Source of the DNA: Sphingosinicella sp.
GTDB lineage: Bacteria > Pseudomonadota > Alphaproteobacteria > Sphingomonadales > Sphingomonadaceae
Assembly: GCA_013816585.1 (NCBI GenBank)
Contig: JACDEE010000002.1
Coordinates: forward strand, 124,001-188,000
Reading direction: 5' to 3'
Length of the DNA: 64,000 nucleotides
Each line of letters starts with the position of its first letter. Positions within the stretch are counted from its first letter, which is position 1. The notes beneath the pieces are model-generated. The model had not been told where the DNA came from. It saw nothing but the letters and a program-made list of their open reading frames with translations, and did no database searches. Of this stretch, positions 26,711 through 35,950 are shown piece after piece. The position numbers and the translations under genes were made by a program.

Positions 26711-28594
26711 ATGCATCAATTCATCATTCTGGCCGCGGCCGCCATAAACCAGCAGCAGGTCGAAGTCGCCGACGCGCCCGAAGATCAAATCGTGGTGACC
26801 GGGTCGCGGGAATCGGTGGCCATCGAGGCGGCGCCCGTTTCGGTTGCAGTGCTGGATCGCGAACAATTGGAAGCGCTGGCGCTGCCGCTGGCCGCGGACG
26901 TGCTGCGGCTTTTTCCCGGAGTCTCGGTGGCCTCGACCGGGCCCAAAGGGACCCAGACCCAGGTCAGGATCCGCGGCGCGGAGGCCAATCACAGCTTGTT
27001 GTTCGTGGACGGTATCCGGTTCAACGATCCCGCCGCCGGGAACGAGCCTCGCTTCGAATTGCTGACGACGGACTCGCTGTCGCGGATCGAAATGGTCCGC
27101 GGGCCGCAATCCGCGCTCTGGGGGTCCGAGGCCCTTGGCGGCGTGGTAGCAATCGAGACCGCCAATCCGCTCAGGGATGCGGGTTTCAGGGCTCTCGGCG
27201 AATATGGCTCCTTGGACAGCCTGCGCGCCTCCGCGCAGTTCGGAATGCGCTCGGGGGACCTTGGCATTTCTGGCTCCGGTGGATGGCTTCGAAGTGATGG
27301 CATAGACAGCTTCGGGGGCGGCGGTGACCGCGACGGGTTCCAAACCCGATCCGCCAATCTGAAGGTGATCTTCAGCCCGATCGCCGAGCAGGAAATCGGG
27401 CTTTCCGGGCATTGGATCGACGCAAGCAGCGGTTTTGATGGCTTCGACCCCGCCAGCTTCCGCCGGGCCGACACGCTCGATTCCACCGACAACAAAGTCA
27501 TGGCCTTGCGGGGTTGGGCTGCGAGCAAATGGAAAGGATGGTCGCTGCTGATCGACGGTGATTTCCTCGAGAGCGACAATCGGAACATGCTGGACGACGC
27601 ACCGCTAAATCGCACGGCGGGAAGCCGCTTCACGCTCGGAACCCAGCTCTCGAGGCAAATCGGCCGGCACAGATTTACGGGAGCCATCGAATATGAAGGC
27701 GAGGATTTCCGTGCCCGCGACCAATCCTTTTTCGGCCAGACGGATCAGGACCGATCGCGCGACCTCAATGCCTATGTAGGCGAATGGCATGCGGAATGGT
27801 CGCAGCGCGTCGCAACCGATGTCGCATTAAGGCATGACGATTTCAGTGAGTTCGCGGACGCGACGACGCTCAGAGCTTCGATACTGTTCCGGCCTGCAGC
27901 CCATTGGGCGCTACATGGCTCCTATGGCGAAGGGATCGCGCAGCCCACTTTTTATGACCTGTACGGATTCTTTCCCGGCTCCTTCGTTGGGAATCCTGAT
28001 CTGAAGCCAGAAAGATCAAAGGGTTGGGAGGCAGGTCTTCGCTGGGAAACAAGGAATGGAAGCCTCGGACTAACCGGCTTCAGCAACAGGCTTCAGGACG
28101 AAATCGTCGATATCTTCGACAATGTCACCTTTTTGGGGAGCACCGCGAATGCCGATGGCAGGAGCCGGCGGCGCGGCGCCGAGCTCGAAGGCCGATATTC
28201 ATTCTCACCCCGCGCCGAACTCCTCTTAAACTACACCTATCTGGAATCGGGCGAGCAGCAGGTGGCTGGAAAAGGCCGACTGCGCGAGGTCAGACGGCCC
28301 AGGCACAGCGCCAATGCGGCCCTGGTCGGATCGGCGGGCAAGCTCAGTTGGGGAGCAAGCCTTTCTTATGTCGGCAAGCGGCAGGACGTGGATTTCGATC
28401 TGTTCCCTGCCCCCAGGATCACACTCGACGATTATCTGCTAGGGTCCCTCAAGCTTGGCTATCAGGTCAGCAGAGGTTTGGAGGCCTATGCGCGGGTCGA
28501 GAATGGCTTCGATGCCGATTATCAGGATGTGATCGGCTACAACACGCCTGGAAGGACGGTCTATGCGGGTCTTCGCCTGCATCTTGGCCGCTAG
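26711..28594 (+). CDS. btuB: TonB-dependent cobalamin receptor BtuB
   Basis: Outer-membrane gated channel for vitamin B12, energised by TonB. Start at ATG 26711 follows GGAGG by seven bases, giving 627 residues. A short hydrophobic N-terminus ([11 protein letters not shown]) precedes the TonB-box-like DQIVVTGSR. The plug has [20 protein letters not shown] and [22 protein letters not shown], and a beta-barrel follows. The chain ends in LHLGR, without the usual terminal aromatic. The first 36 track residues overlap the riboswitch leader and are not real. The last 32 bases overlap btuF. Confidence 0.93.
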   Translation: MHQFIILAAAAINQQQVEVADAPEDQIVVTGSRESVAIEAAPVSVAVLDREQLEALALPLAADVLRLFPGVSVASTGPKGTQTQVRIRGAEANHSLLFVDGIRFNDPAAGNEPRFELLTTDSLSRIEMVRGPQSALWGSEALGGVVAIETANPLRDAGFRALGEYGSLDSLRASAQFGMRSGDLGISGSGGWLRSDGIDSFGGGGDRDGFQTRSANLKVIFSPIAEQEIGLSGHWIDASSGFDGFDPASFRRADTLDSTDNKVMALRGWAASKWKGWSLLIDGDFLESDNRNMLDDAPLNRTAGSRFTLGTQLSRQIGRHRFTGAIEYEGEDFRARDQSFFGQTDQDRSRDLNAYVGEWHAEWSQRVATDVALRHDDFSEFADATTLRASILFRPAAHWALHGSYGEGIAQPTFYDLYGFFPGSFVGNPDLKPERSKGWEAGLRWETRNGSLGLTGFSNRLQDEIVDIFDNVTFLGSTANADGRSRRRGAELEGRYSFSPRAELLLNYTYLESGEQQVAGKGRLREVRRPRHSANAALVGSAGKLSWGASLSYVGKRQDVDFDLFPAPRITLDDYLLGSLKLGYQVSRGLEAYARVENGFDADYQDVIGYNTPGRTVYAGLRLHLGR

Positions 28595-29348
28595 CCTGAT
28601 CGCCGGCGTGGCGGAGGCGGCCCCGAAAAGGGTCGCCTCCCTCAACCTGTGCACCGACGAATTGCTGCTGACACTCGGCGAGCCGGCACAAACCCTGTCC
28701 GTGACGCATCTGGCGCAGCAGGCCGCTGAAACGCCTTTATGGAAAACCGCGCGCCAATATCGTCGCAACGACGGCAGCCTGTTGTCCGTCATCGGGATGA
28801 AGCCCGATTTGATCCTCACGATGGGTGGCGGTGCGCGCGACAGGGTAAGGATAGCTGAACGGCTTGGTCTCCGGATCGTGGATGTCCCCTACCCCACTAG
28901 TCTCGCGGATATCGAAAAGGGCATCGGTGCCGTGGCGGCAGCCCTTGACCGGCCAGAAGCCGGGAGGCGTGTTCTGGCCGAAATTGCGCGGCTGAAGGCA
29001 GGCGCGCCCTCGAGGCAGGCCGACACGATCTGGATTGGCGGCGGAGGCCGAAGCGTCGCTGCCAAGGGACTGGCGGCCGACTGGATGCGGCTTGCGGGAC
29101 TCAGCCAACGTCGACTCCAGGGGGATCGCGTCTCGCTTGAGCGTTTGCTGGTGGCTCCTCCTTCGGTCCTGCTCCGAAGTAATTATCGGCAAGGGCAATA
29201 TTCGAACGAACAACGCTGGCTGTCGCATCCGCTGGCCAGCACGGCCGGCAAATCCAGGATCCTGGAGGCGGACGGGCGCCGCTGGACCTGCATGGGACCC
29301 TTGATGGTCTCCGAAATCCAGCGCCTGCGGCGGGAAGTCGGGCAGTGA
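28563..29348 (+). CDS. btuF: Cobalamin ABC transporter substrate-binding protein
   Basis: A periplasmic class III binding protein of 261 residues. The signal peptide is [20 protein letters not shown], followed by RVASLNLCTDELLLTLGEP and IGMKPDLILTMGG. The call as BtuF rests on its operon between btuB and btuC under a B12 riboswitch; siderophore binders are close relatives. It starts inside btuB and overlaps btuC by four bases (ATG/GTG-type overlap), so translation is coupled. Confidence 0.87.
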   Translation: MRVFACILAASLIAGVAEAAPKRVASLNLCTDELLLTLGEPAQTLSVTHLAQQAAETPLWKTARQYRRNDGSLLSVIGMKPDLILTMGGGARDRVRIAERLGLRIVDVPYPTSLADIEKGIGAVAAALDRPEAGRRVLAEIARLKAGAPSRQADTIWIGGGGRSVAAKGLAADWMRLAGLSQRRLQGDRVSLERLLVAPPSVLLRSNYRQGQYSNEQRWLSHPLASTAGKSRILEADGRRWTCMGPLMVSEIQRLRREVGQ

Positions 29349-30304
29349 GCCGGGGCATCTTCATCCTCTTTCCGCTGGCGGCGGCTGCTTTTTTCGTTTC
29401 GCTGCTTTTACCCTCGCTTGGCGCGCTGATGGAGCGCGATACGGCCCTCTTCACCGCCATTTTCGTGGAGCTCCGTCTGCCTCGGGCGTTGCTGGCTTTG
29501 GCTTATGGCGCGATGCTGGGGGCTTCCGGGGCCGCGATCCAGGCGCTTTTCGCCAATCCTCTCGCCTCCCCCGATCTTACCGGTACGACCAGCGGTGCCG
29601 CGCTTGGAGCAGTAGTGACCGCCTATCTGTTCGGCTTCACCGCGCCTCTCGCACTTTCGGCCGGCTCGGTGATCGGGGCGCTGGGAGCACTTTCCCTTTT
29701 GCTCGCGCTGGCCGGGCCACGCGCCGAGACCGCGACTTTATTGCTGTCGGGGCTCGCAATCAGCGCCCTCGCAGGTGCGCTCACTACGTTGGCGCTGGCC
29801 CTCGCGCCTTCGCCGTTCGCCTTTTACGACGCTTATGACTGGTTGATGGGTTCGCTGATCGATCGAAGCCTCAGTCAGGCGGCGTTCGCTTGCGCGCCCG
29901 CATTGACCTGCATCCTTTTGCTGATGCGCCTTGCCCCGGCGCTGGACAGCCTTACACTAGGCGAGGAAGTGGCTGAGGCGATCGGCTATGATGTCGGCCG
30001 CACGCGCCTTTGGGTCGTCTGCCTCACCGCGCTGGGCGTCGGGGCTTGCGTCGCCATTTGCGGAGCGATCGGCTTTGTCGGGCTGATTGCGCCCATTTTT
30101 TCCCGGCGTCTGACACGGGGACATCCGGGCCGCGCGATCCTCCCTGCCGCCCTGATCGGAGGCATATTGTTGCTGACCGCCGACCTGGTGGTGCGGACCG
30201 CCCCGCTCGGGCGCACGCTTCCGATCGGTGTAGTGACGGCTCTGCTCGGCGCTCCATTCTTCCTTTGGCTGGTAGGCCATATGCGCTGGAAGCTCGGCCG
30301 ATGA
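29345..30304 (+). CDS. btuC: Cobalamin ABC transporter permease
   Basis: A 319-residue FecCD/BtuC permease with roughly nine to ten hydrophobic segments. Family motifs are LRLPRALLALAYGAMLGASGAAIQALFANPLASPDLTG, LTLGEEVAEAIGYDV and GFVGLIAPIFSRRLTRGHPGRAILPAALIGG, which contains the loop that contacts the ATPase. It is translated between btuF and btuD with four-base overlaps at each side. Confidence 0.92.
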   Translation: MSRGIFILFPLAAAAFFVSLLLPSLGALMERDTALFTAIFVELRLPRALLALAYGAMLGASGAAIQALFANPLASPDLTGTTSGAALGAVVTAYLFGFTAPLALSAGSVIGALGALSLLLALAGPRAETATLLLSGLAISALAGALTTLALALAPSPFAFYDAYDWLMGSLIDRSLSQAAFACAPALTCILLLMRLAPALDSLTLGEEVAEAIGYDVGRTRLWVVCLTALGVGACVAICGAIGFVGLIAPIFSRRLTRGHPGRAILPAALIGGILLLTADLVVRTAPLGRTLPIGVVTALLGAPFFLWLVGHMRWKLGR

Positions 30305-31005
30305 ATGCGCTTCTTGCCGCCAAGTCGGTCGCGATAAGCGGACGCCTGGCCGAAACGTGCCTCTCGATCGGGCGCGGGCAGCTCGTCTGCCTGGTCGGAC
30401 CGAATGGTAGCGGCAAGACGAGCCTGCTGCATGGGCTTGCCGGCGTCGGAACCGCAAGCGGAGAAGTTCGGGTGGATGGCATCGATCCCAAGGGATTGGC
30501 CCCCAATCGAAGGCAGCGCCTGTTCACCTATTTGCCCGCGTCACGGGACCTCAAATGGCCGCTGAGCGCCGCCGATCTGATCGCGCTCGGGCTTCCGCGC
30601 GGCGCGTGCAGTGAAGAAACGGTGGCAAGGCTGGAGCTTGGCGGGATGCTGGAACGGCGGGTTGACCAGATGTCCACCGGAGAGCGAAGCCGGGTGCTGA
30701 TTGCCCGGGCGTTGGCGCCCGATCCAAAATTGCTGCTGCTCGATGAACCCACCGCCAACCTGGATCCATTGTGGCAACTGAAACTGATGGCTTATCTGCG
30801 GGAGCTCGCCCACGACCGGGGGAAGGCGATCCTGCTAGCCGTGCACGATCTGGATGTGGCGCTTCATTCTGCTGATCGCCTGATCATGATGCAGGACGGG
30901 CGTGTGGCGGCAGACGGCGAACCCCAGGCGCTACTGAAAAGCCCGCATATGAAGGCGATATTCGGGATCGAGCGCCATTCGGGCGCGTGGCGCCCGGCCT
31001 GTTAG
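30301..31005 (+). CDS. btuD: Cobalamin ABC transporter ATP-binding protein
   Basis: A 234-residue ATPase with Walker A ([11 protein letters not shown]), signature ([15 protein letters not shown], an STGE variant of LSGGQ), Walker B ([12 protein letters not shown]) and the switch histidine (LAVHDLDVA). ATG 30301 overlaps the btuC stop as ATGA; the longer track ORF is an artefact of an open frame within btuC. Its TAG shares TTAG with the stop of convergent fabZ, so the two genes overlap by four bases. Confidence 0.93.
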   Translation: MNALLAAKSVAISGRLAETCLSIGRGQLVCLVGPNGSGKTSLLHGLAGVGTASGEVRVDGIDPKGLAPNRRQRLFTYLPASRDLKWPLSAADLIALGLPRGACSEETVARLELGGMLERRVDQMSTGERSRVLIARALAPDPKLLLLDEPTANLDPLWQLKLMAYLRELAHDRGKAILLAVHDLDVALHSADRLIMMQDGRVAADGEPQALLKSPHMKAIFGIERHSGAWRPAC

Positions 31006-31490
31006 GCGGAAGGTGGATCCGCGATCATGGCGGTGAAATTAGCCTCTGCCGCGACCTTGCCGTCGATCAATGCCTTGCCTGCGAATTTACAGACACTGCT
31101 GCGTTTCTGCACGAACTCCACTTCCAGCCGCAACAGGACGCCCGGTTCGACCGGTGTACGAAACTTGGCGCCGTCTATGGCCATGAAATAAACGAGCTTC
31201 CCCGAGCCGGCGAGGCCAAGCGATTCGACCGCAAGTATACCGGCGGCCTGCGCCAGCGCCTCGACGATCAGCACGCCGGGCATGATCGGTCGCCCCGGAA
31301 AATGCCCGTTGAAGAAGTTTTCGTTGATCGTCACGGCCTTGATCGCGGCGATGGATTTATCGACGATCAATTCCTCGACCCGATCGACGAGGAGCATCGG
31401 ATAGCGATGCGGCAGCGCCGCCATTACCCGCTTGATATCAAGCGGTCCCCTGTTTTCAGGAGCGGCGGCGCTGTCGATTTCGGAGTTCAC
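31002..31490 (-). CDS. fabZ: 3-hydroxyacyl-ACP dehydratase FabZ
   Basis: A 162-residue hot-dog-fold dehydratase of fatty acid synthesis. The active-site segments are [13 protein letters not shown] and [23 protein letters not shown], with the catalytic His and Glu. GTG 31490 overlaps the ompH stop as GTGA. The track's 328-residue form comes from an open frame through ompH. In LPS-bearing proteobacteria lpxD precedes and lpxA follows fabZ; both are missing here. Confidence 0.93.
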   Translation of the reverse strand: MNSEIDSAAAPENRGPLDIKRVMAALPHRYPMLLVDRVEELIVDKSIAAIKAVTINENFFNGHFPGRPIMPGVLIVEALAQAAGILAVESLGLAGSGKLVYFMAIDGAKFRTPVEPGVLLRLEVEFVQKRSSVCKFAGKALIDGKVAAEANFTAMIADPPSA

Positions 31491-32113
31491 CGGCCCGTGG
31501 GCTGCTGCGGCTGGACAGGAGCGGGCTGCTGCTGTTGCGGCAAAGGAGCAACGGTTACGCTGGGAAGCGCCTGGTTTAGCGCCGCCAGCACGTCGTTGGT
31601 GATGTCCAGCGACGGCGAATGAGCGAGCGTGGCGGCCACGTCCACAGCGACGTTCGCGCCGCGGCGCTCCATCACCTGGCTGATGATCGGGTTCAGGCGC
31701 TCGTTGATCTGCCGGACAACATTGGCCTGGGTCGACTGAACATTTTGTTCGAGACGCTGGATTTCCTGGCCCGCGGTTGCCTGGCGCTGTTGAAGCGCCT
31801 GCGCGCGCTGCTGAAGGGCGGCTTCTGCTGTCGTGCGGGCGGCGCCCTGCTGGGCACGGGCGGCGCGGGCAGCCTGTTCGATCGATTGCGCTTCCGTCTG
31901 GATCGGCTGGCCCAATTGCTGCGCGCGCTGCCGCGCCGAATTCAGCTGGGTCTGGATCTGGCCTTGCGCGCTCACGCACGCAGTGCATTCCCGAAAGATA
32001 CGTTCGCTATTTACCACCGCGACGGCCGCATTGCCGACCTTCTGGGCCGAAGCGGCGGCGGGGATGGTGAGCGAGATGGCGGCGATTGCCGCTCCTAGGG
32101 CTATTTTGTTCAT
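31487..32113 (-). CDS. OmpH/Skp-family periplasmic chaperone
   Basis: A 208-residue periplasmic chaperone that holds unfolded outer-membrane proteins for the Bam complex. The signal peptide is [24 protein letters not shown] long alpha-helical, Gln- and Ala-rich segment follows (about 55-130), forming the tentacles of Skp. The C-terminal tail is Pro/Gln-rich ([19 protein letters not shown]). Its start overlaps the bamA stop by one base, so it is co-translated with BamA. Confidence 0.9.
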   Translation of the reverse strand: MNKIALGAAIAAISLTIPAAASAQKVGNAAVAVVNSERIFRECTACVSAQGQIQTQLNSARQRAQQLGQPIQTEAQSIEQAARAARAQQGAARTTAEAALQQRAQALQQRQATAGQEIQRLEQNVQSTQANVVRQINERLNPIISQVMERRGANVAVDVAATLAHSPSLDITNDVLAALNQALPSVTVAPLPQQQQPAPVQPQQPTGR

Positions 32114-34740
32114 CAGAATGCGGTTCCTACGTTGAAGGTGAAAAGCTTCGTATCGTCGCCTTCCTCTTTCAGGATCGCCTTGGCGATATCGATCCTGAAG
32201 GGGCCGAACGGCGAGTTCCAGTTGATCCCAAAGCCGACGGAGAGGCGAGGCTTAGGAGAGTCTCCCACAAACTTCTCCTGGAAAGGGCTAATGCCTCCGG
32301 CGGGAGTGGTGCCGGTGGGGCAAGTTCCGGCGTCGGAGGGCGGTGTAGACTGGCCATTGGCACCGATGCACCTGTTCTGGGTGCGCGGATCAGATGGCAG
32401 GATGCTGGTCGTATTAGGGTCCTTGATGCCGAATACAGAGCCGATATCGACAAAAACGGAAGGCCGCAGTCCCATCTCTCGTATACCGGCGCCTAGCGGA
32501 ATTTCGATTTCGGCGCGTCCCGCATAATAAGCACGGCCGCCAATGGCATCCTGCGAAATAAGGCCCTCTTTCCCGGGAACAAGGGCGCCATCTGCGCCGT
32601 AACGCCGACGAAGGACCCGCGGTCCAATTCCGCGAATGTCGAAGCCTCGCATCTGCGGTTCTCCGAGGAAGAACCGGTCGATCAGGCGAACCGGGTCCTG
32701 ACCGGACCCTTCGGAATCGTCAAAGCTGTGGACATAACCACCTTCGACATTGGCCGAAAAGATGAACCCGCGCCCGATATTCCAATATTTAGCGGCGCTG
32801 GCGCGCGTTCGCAAATAGTGGATGCTTCCGCCCAACCCTGCAAAATCCTGGTGAATCAAGGCGCGCTGACCGCGGGTCGGGCGAAGGCGATTGTTGAGCG
32901 TGTTATATTCAAGCGAATAGCCGACCGACGACACAATATTGGTGCCGATCGATTCGCAAAGATAGCGTCCGGCGATCAGCGGGTCACAGACCGCAGGGAG
33001 CGGACCGGCACCGTCGGGATCCGAGAAGAACAGATCCTCATCCAGCGTCACCTTGTCGTGGTTCAACCCGTAACGCACGGCCATCGACACATATTCGGTG
33101 ACCGGGAAACCAGCGCGAAGCTGCCCGCCGGTCGTTACCTGCTCGTAGGTGGTGTTGCGGTCATTGTTGATGAAGTTGAAGCTGTTGAAGTCGCGCCGGT
33201 AGACATCGAAACCGAGCGCGATATTGCGATCGAACAAATAGGGCTCAGTGAAGCCGAGCTCGACCGACTTCGAATAGGTCGAATAATTGACGCTGGCGCG
33301 GACGACCTGGCCCTTGCCCATGAAGTTGCGCTGCTGGATCGACGCATTGATCAGGAAGCGCTCGAGGCTGGAGAACCCCGCCGAAAGCTGCAATTCGCCG
33401 GTGGATCGTTCTTCCAGATTCGTGGTCAGGATGACGCGGTCCGGAGCCGACCCCTCCGTCTGCTCGATCTCCAGATTGTCCTGGAAGAATCCGAGCGACT
33501 GGATGCGATCGCGTGAGCGCTTCACCCGGACGCTATTGAACGGATCTCCCTCGACCAAACGGAATTCGCGGCGGACGACCTTGTCGCGGGTGTTGGTGTT
33601 GCCGTTGATATCGATCCTTTCGACATAGACGCGGGGCGCCTCCGCGATCTTGAAAGTGACCGACATGGTTTTCTTTTCGGGATCGCGTGAGAAATCCGGC
33701 TGCGCATCGGCAAAGGCATAGCCGAACAGCCCGGCCGTCTCGTTGAGGCTGGTGACCGTATCCTCGATCAGCTTGGCATTATACCAGTCACCGGCCTTCA
33801 TCGGCAGCAGCTGCTGCATATCCTCGGACTTGAAGTCGCGGATTTCGCTTTCGACCTTCACGTCGGCGAATTTATACCTTTCGCCCTCCTCCACCACATA
33901 AGTGATGATGAAGTCGCGGCGATCGGGGGTGAGCTCGGCCACCGCGGAAATGACGCGGAAGTCGGCATAGCCCTGGGTCAGGTAGAATTGGCGCAATTTC
34001 TGCTGGTCGGCGGCAAGACGGTCAGGATCGTAGCTGGTATTGCCGCTGAAAAAGGAGGTGAGACGCGCCTGCTGGGTATACATCTCGCCGCGCAGGTCGG
34101 AATCGGGAAAGGCTTCGTTGCCGATGATGTTGATCTGGCGGACCTTGGACTTGGGCCCTTCGCTAATCTCGAACACCACATCGACGCGATTCTGGTCGAG
34201 CTGGATGATCTTCGGTTCGACCTGGGCGGCGAAACGGCCCTGGCGGCGATAAAGCTCGATGATGCGGGCGACATCGGCGCGTGCCTTTGAACGCGTGAAG
34301 ATCTGCCGCGGAGCAAGCCGGATCTCCGGATTGATCTTGTCCGCCTTGAGGCGCTTATTGCCTTCCAGCACGATGCGATTAATGACCGGATTTTCCACCA
34401 CCCGGATGATGATGTTTCCAGTGTCGACGCCGCCGATCGTGACGTCGGCGAACAATTCGGTTTCCAGCAGATCGCGCAGCGCCTGGTCGACGCTTTCGCG
34501 GTCATAAGCATCGCCGACGCGAAGCTGCATGTAGGATATGACCGTTTCCGGCTCCAGCCGCTGGTTGCCGCTGACGGCGATGGAACGTACCGTACCGGTA
34601 CCGGGCAGGCCGGTGGCCGGAGCTTGGGGCGCCGGGGCCGGCTGGGCATAGGCCGGAACCGCCAGACCGCCGAGGATCGTGCCCATCAGCAGAACGGAGC
34701 AAAGCCGCCGTTTCGTGGAATTTTCCTTGATCGCTGTCAC
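32113..34740 (-). CDS. bamA: Outer-membrane assembly factor BamA
   Basis: An 875-residue Omp85 protein, the core of the beta-barrel assembly machine. A signal peptide ends near AVPAYAQ and a Pro/Ala-rich stretch follows. Five POTRA domains span about 50-430 (for example IAVSGNQRLEPETVISYMQL and RIDINGNTNTRDKVVRREF). The barrel carries the RGF motif in QMRGFDIRGIGPRVLRRRYG, which contacts the substrate-folding face. Last residue F is the usual C-terminal aromatic. It lies between rseP and ompH, the canonical position. Confidence 0.96.
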   Translation of the reverse strand: MTAIKENSTKRRLCSVLLMGTILGGLAVPAYAQPAPAPQAPATGLPGTGTVRSIAVSGNQRLEPETVISYMQLRVGDAYDRESVDQALRDLLETELFADVTIGGVDTGNIIIRVVENPVINRIVLEGNKRLKADKINPEIRLAPRQIFTRSKARADVARIIELYRRQGRFAAQVEPKIIQLDQNRVDVVFEISEGPKSKVRQINIIGNEAFPDSDLRGEMYTQQARLTSFFSGNTSYDPDRLAADQQKLRQFYLTQGYADFRVISAVAELTPDRRDFIITYVVEEGERYKFADVKVESEIRDFKSEDMQQLLPMKAGDWYNAKLIEDTVTSLNETAGLFGYAFADAQPDFSRDPEKKTMSVTFKIAEAPRVYVERIDINGNTNTRDKVVRREFRLVEGDPFNSVRVKRSRDRIQSLGFFQDNLEIEQTEGSAPDRVILTTNLEERSTGELQLSAGFSSLERFLINASIQQRNFMGKGQVVRASVNYSTYSKSVELGFTEPYLFDRNIALGFDVYRRDFNSFNFINNDRNTTYEQVTTGGQLRAGFPVTEYVSMAVRYGLNHDKVTLDEDLFFSDPDGAGPLPAVCDPLIAGRYLCESIGTNIVSSVGYSLEYNTLNNRLRPTRGQRALIHQDFAGLGGSIHYLRTRASAAKYWNIGRGFIFSANVEGGYVHSFDDSEGSGQDPVRLIDRFFLGEPQMRGFDIRGIGPRVLRRRYGADGALVPGKEGLISQDAIGGRAYYAGRAEIEIPLGAGIREMGLRPSVFVDIGSVFGIKDPNTTSILPSDPRTQNRCIGANGQSTPPSDAGTCPTGTTPAGGISPFQEKFVGDSPKPRLSVGFGINWNSPFGPFRIDIAKAILKEEGDDTKLFTFNVGTAF

Positions 34741-34819
34741 GCGTCCCCGCCTTTAAAGTGCAGACCGGCCTGTGGCCGTGCCCGGATTACCCTGTTTGTC
34801 TCGCCCTGCCCCATCACGA

Positions 34820-35950
34820 TCAGCCGATCAACCCGCCAAGCCGATTCCAGACACCAAAAGACGCCAGGTCGTTAAAGGTCACGAAGACCATCAAAGCCAG
34901 CAAAGCCGCCAGCCCGGTCCGGAACGCCCATTCCTGCGTTTCGGGGCGAAGCGGTTTTCGTCGTACGCCTTCAACGAGGTAGAAAAGCAAATGGCCGCCG
35001 TCCAGCAGAGGGATTGGCAACAAGTTGAGGAATCCCAGATTAATTGAAATGAGTGTCATCAGCCAGAAGAAGGGAAGCCAGCCGAGACTGGCCTGCTGGC
35101 CGGAGACTTCGGCGATCTTAAGCGGTCCGCCCAATTCCTTGACGGACCTGTTGCCGCTGATCACCTGCCCCAGCGCCACCACCATCGATTGAACGGTCTC
35201 GCCGGTCTGCTTGAAGGCGGCGCCAATCAGCTGGCCCGGAGGCAGTTCGGACATGATTATCGCACCGGACACTCCAAGAAGACCGACCCGGGCCGAATTG
35301 CCGAACTCGTCACGCAGGGTTTTCGCCTCAGGCGTCGCCCGGAGTTCGATCGTCTGTTCACCCCGCTGAACGTCGAAAATCATACTCTCCGCTGGTCGAA
35401 GGCGGACGTGGCTATAAAGGTCGGCGAAGGTTTCGATGCTGCGGCCGTCAATGGCCAGGATCTGGTCGCCCTCTTGAAAACCCGCTTCTGCGGCAGGGCT
35501 GCCAGAGGAAACGCCGCCGATGACCGCCGGGCTGGTTGGATAGCCGGCCGCCGTGAAAATCGCCATGAATGCCAGGATCGCGAACAGGAAATTGGTGGCG
35601 GGGCCCGCCGCGACGATGATGAAACGCTGCCATAATGGCCTGGCCTGGAAGGTCTCGGCACGCTGCTCCGGCGGGAGGGAGAGCCATTCAGCCGAGGGTT
35701 GGCTGGCGGGATTCATGTCGCCCTTGAACTTCACATAGCCGCCTAGCGGAAGCCAGCCGACCTTCCAGCGCGTGCCGCGCCTGTCGGTCCAGCCGAATAT
35801 CTCGCGCCCGAAGCCGATCGAAAAGGTTTCGGCTTTTACGCCGAACCAGCGGCCCGCGAAATAATGACCGAGTTCGTGGATAAAAATGAGCGGCCCGATA
35901 CAGGCGAGAAAGCTCAACACGGTGATCAATAGGCCAGGATTGGGCGTCAA
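34820..35950 (-). CDS. rseP: RIP zinc metalloprotease RseP
   Basis: Site-2 intramembrane protease that cuts anti-sigma factors and signal-peptide remnants. The metal motif is H25-ELGH-29 in the first membrane segment (LIFIHELGHYFAGRWFGVK). A PDZ domain occupies the middle (GGVSSGSPAAEAGFQEGDQIL), and NLLPIPLLDGGHLLFYLVE supplies the third ligand. It is 376 residues with about four membrane segments. Its start overlaps the dxr stop by four bases. Confidence 0.95.
   Translation of the reverse strand: MTPNPGLLITVLSFLACIGPLIFIHELGHYFAGRWFGVKAETFSIGFGREIFGWTDRRGTRWKVGWLPLGGYVKFKGDMNPASQPSAEWLSLPPEQRAETFQARPLWQRFIIVAAGPATNFLFAILAFMAIFTAAGYPTSPAVIGGVSSGSPAAEAGFQEGDQILAIDGRSIETFADLYSHVRLRPAESMIFDVQRGEQTIELRATPEAKTLRDEFGNSARVGLLGVSGAIIMSELPPGQLIGAAFKQTGETVQSMVVALGQVISGNRSVKELGGPLKIAEVSGQQASLGWLPFFWLMTLISINLGFLNLLPIPLLDGGHLLFYLVEGVRRKPLRPETQEWAFRTGLAALLALMVFVTFNDLASFGVWNRLGGLIG

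Noticed and set aside
26348-27412. The 431-residue minus-strand ORF containing L31
   Set aside because: Only the last 76 codons are L31. The upstream part is antisense to the riboswitch and btuB and has no family character.
31491-31988. N-terminal extension of fabZ in the track (328 aa)
   Set aside because: It is ompH read in another frame; fabZ starts at GTG 31490 by GTGA overlap.
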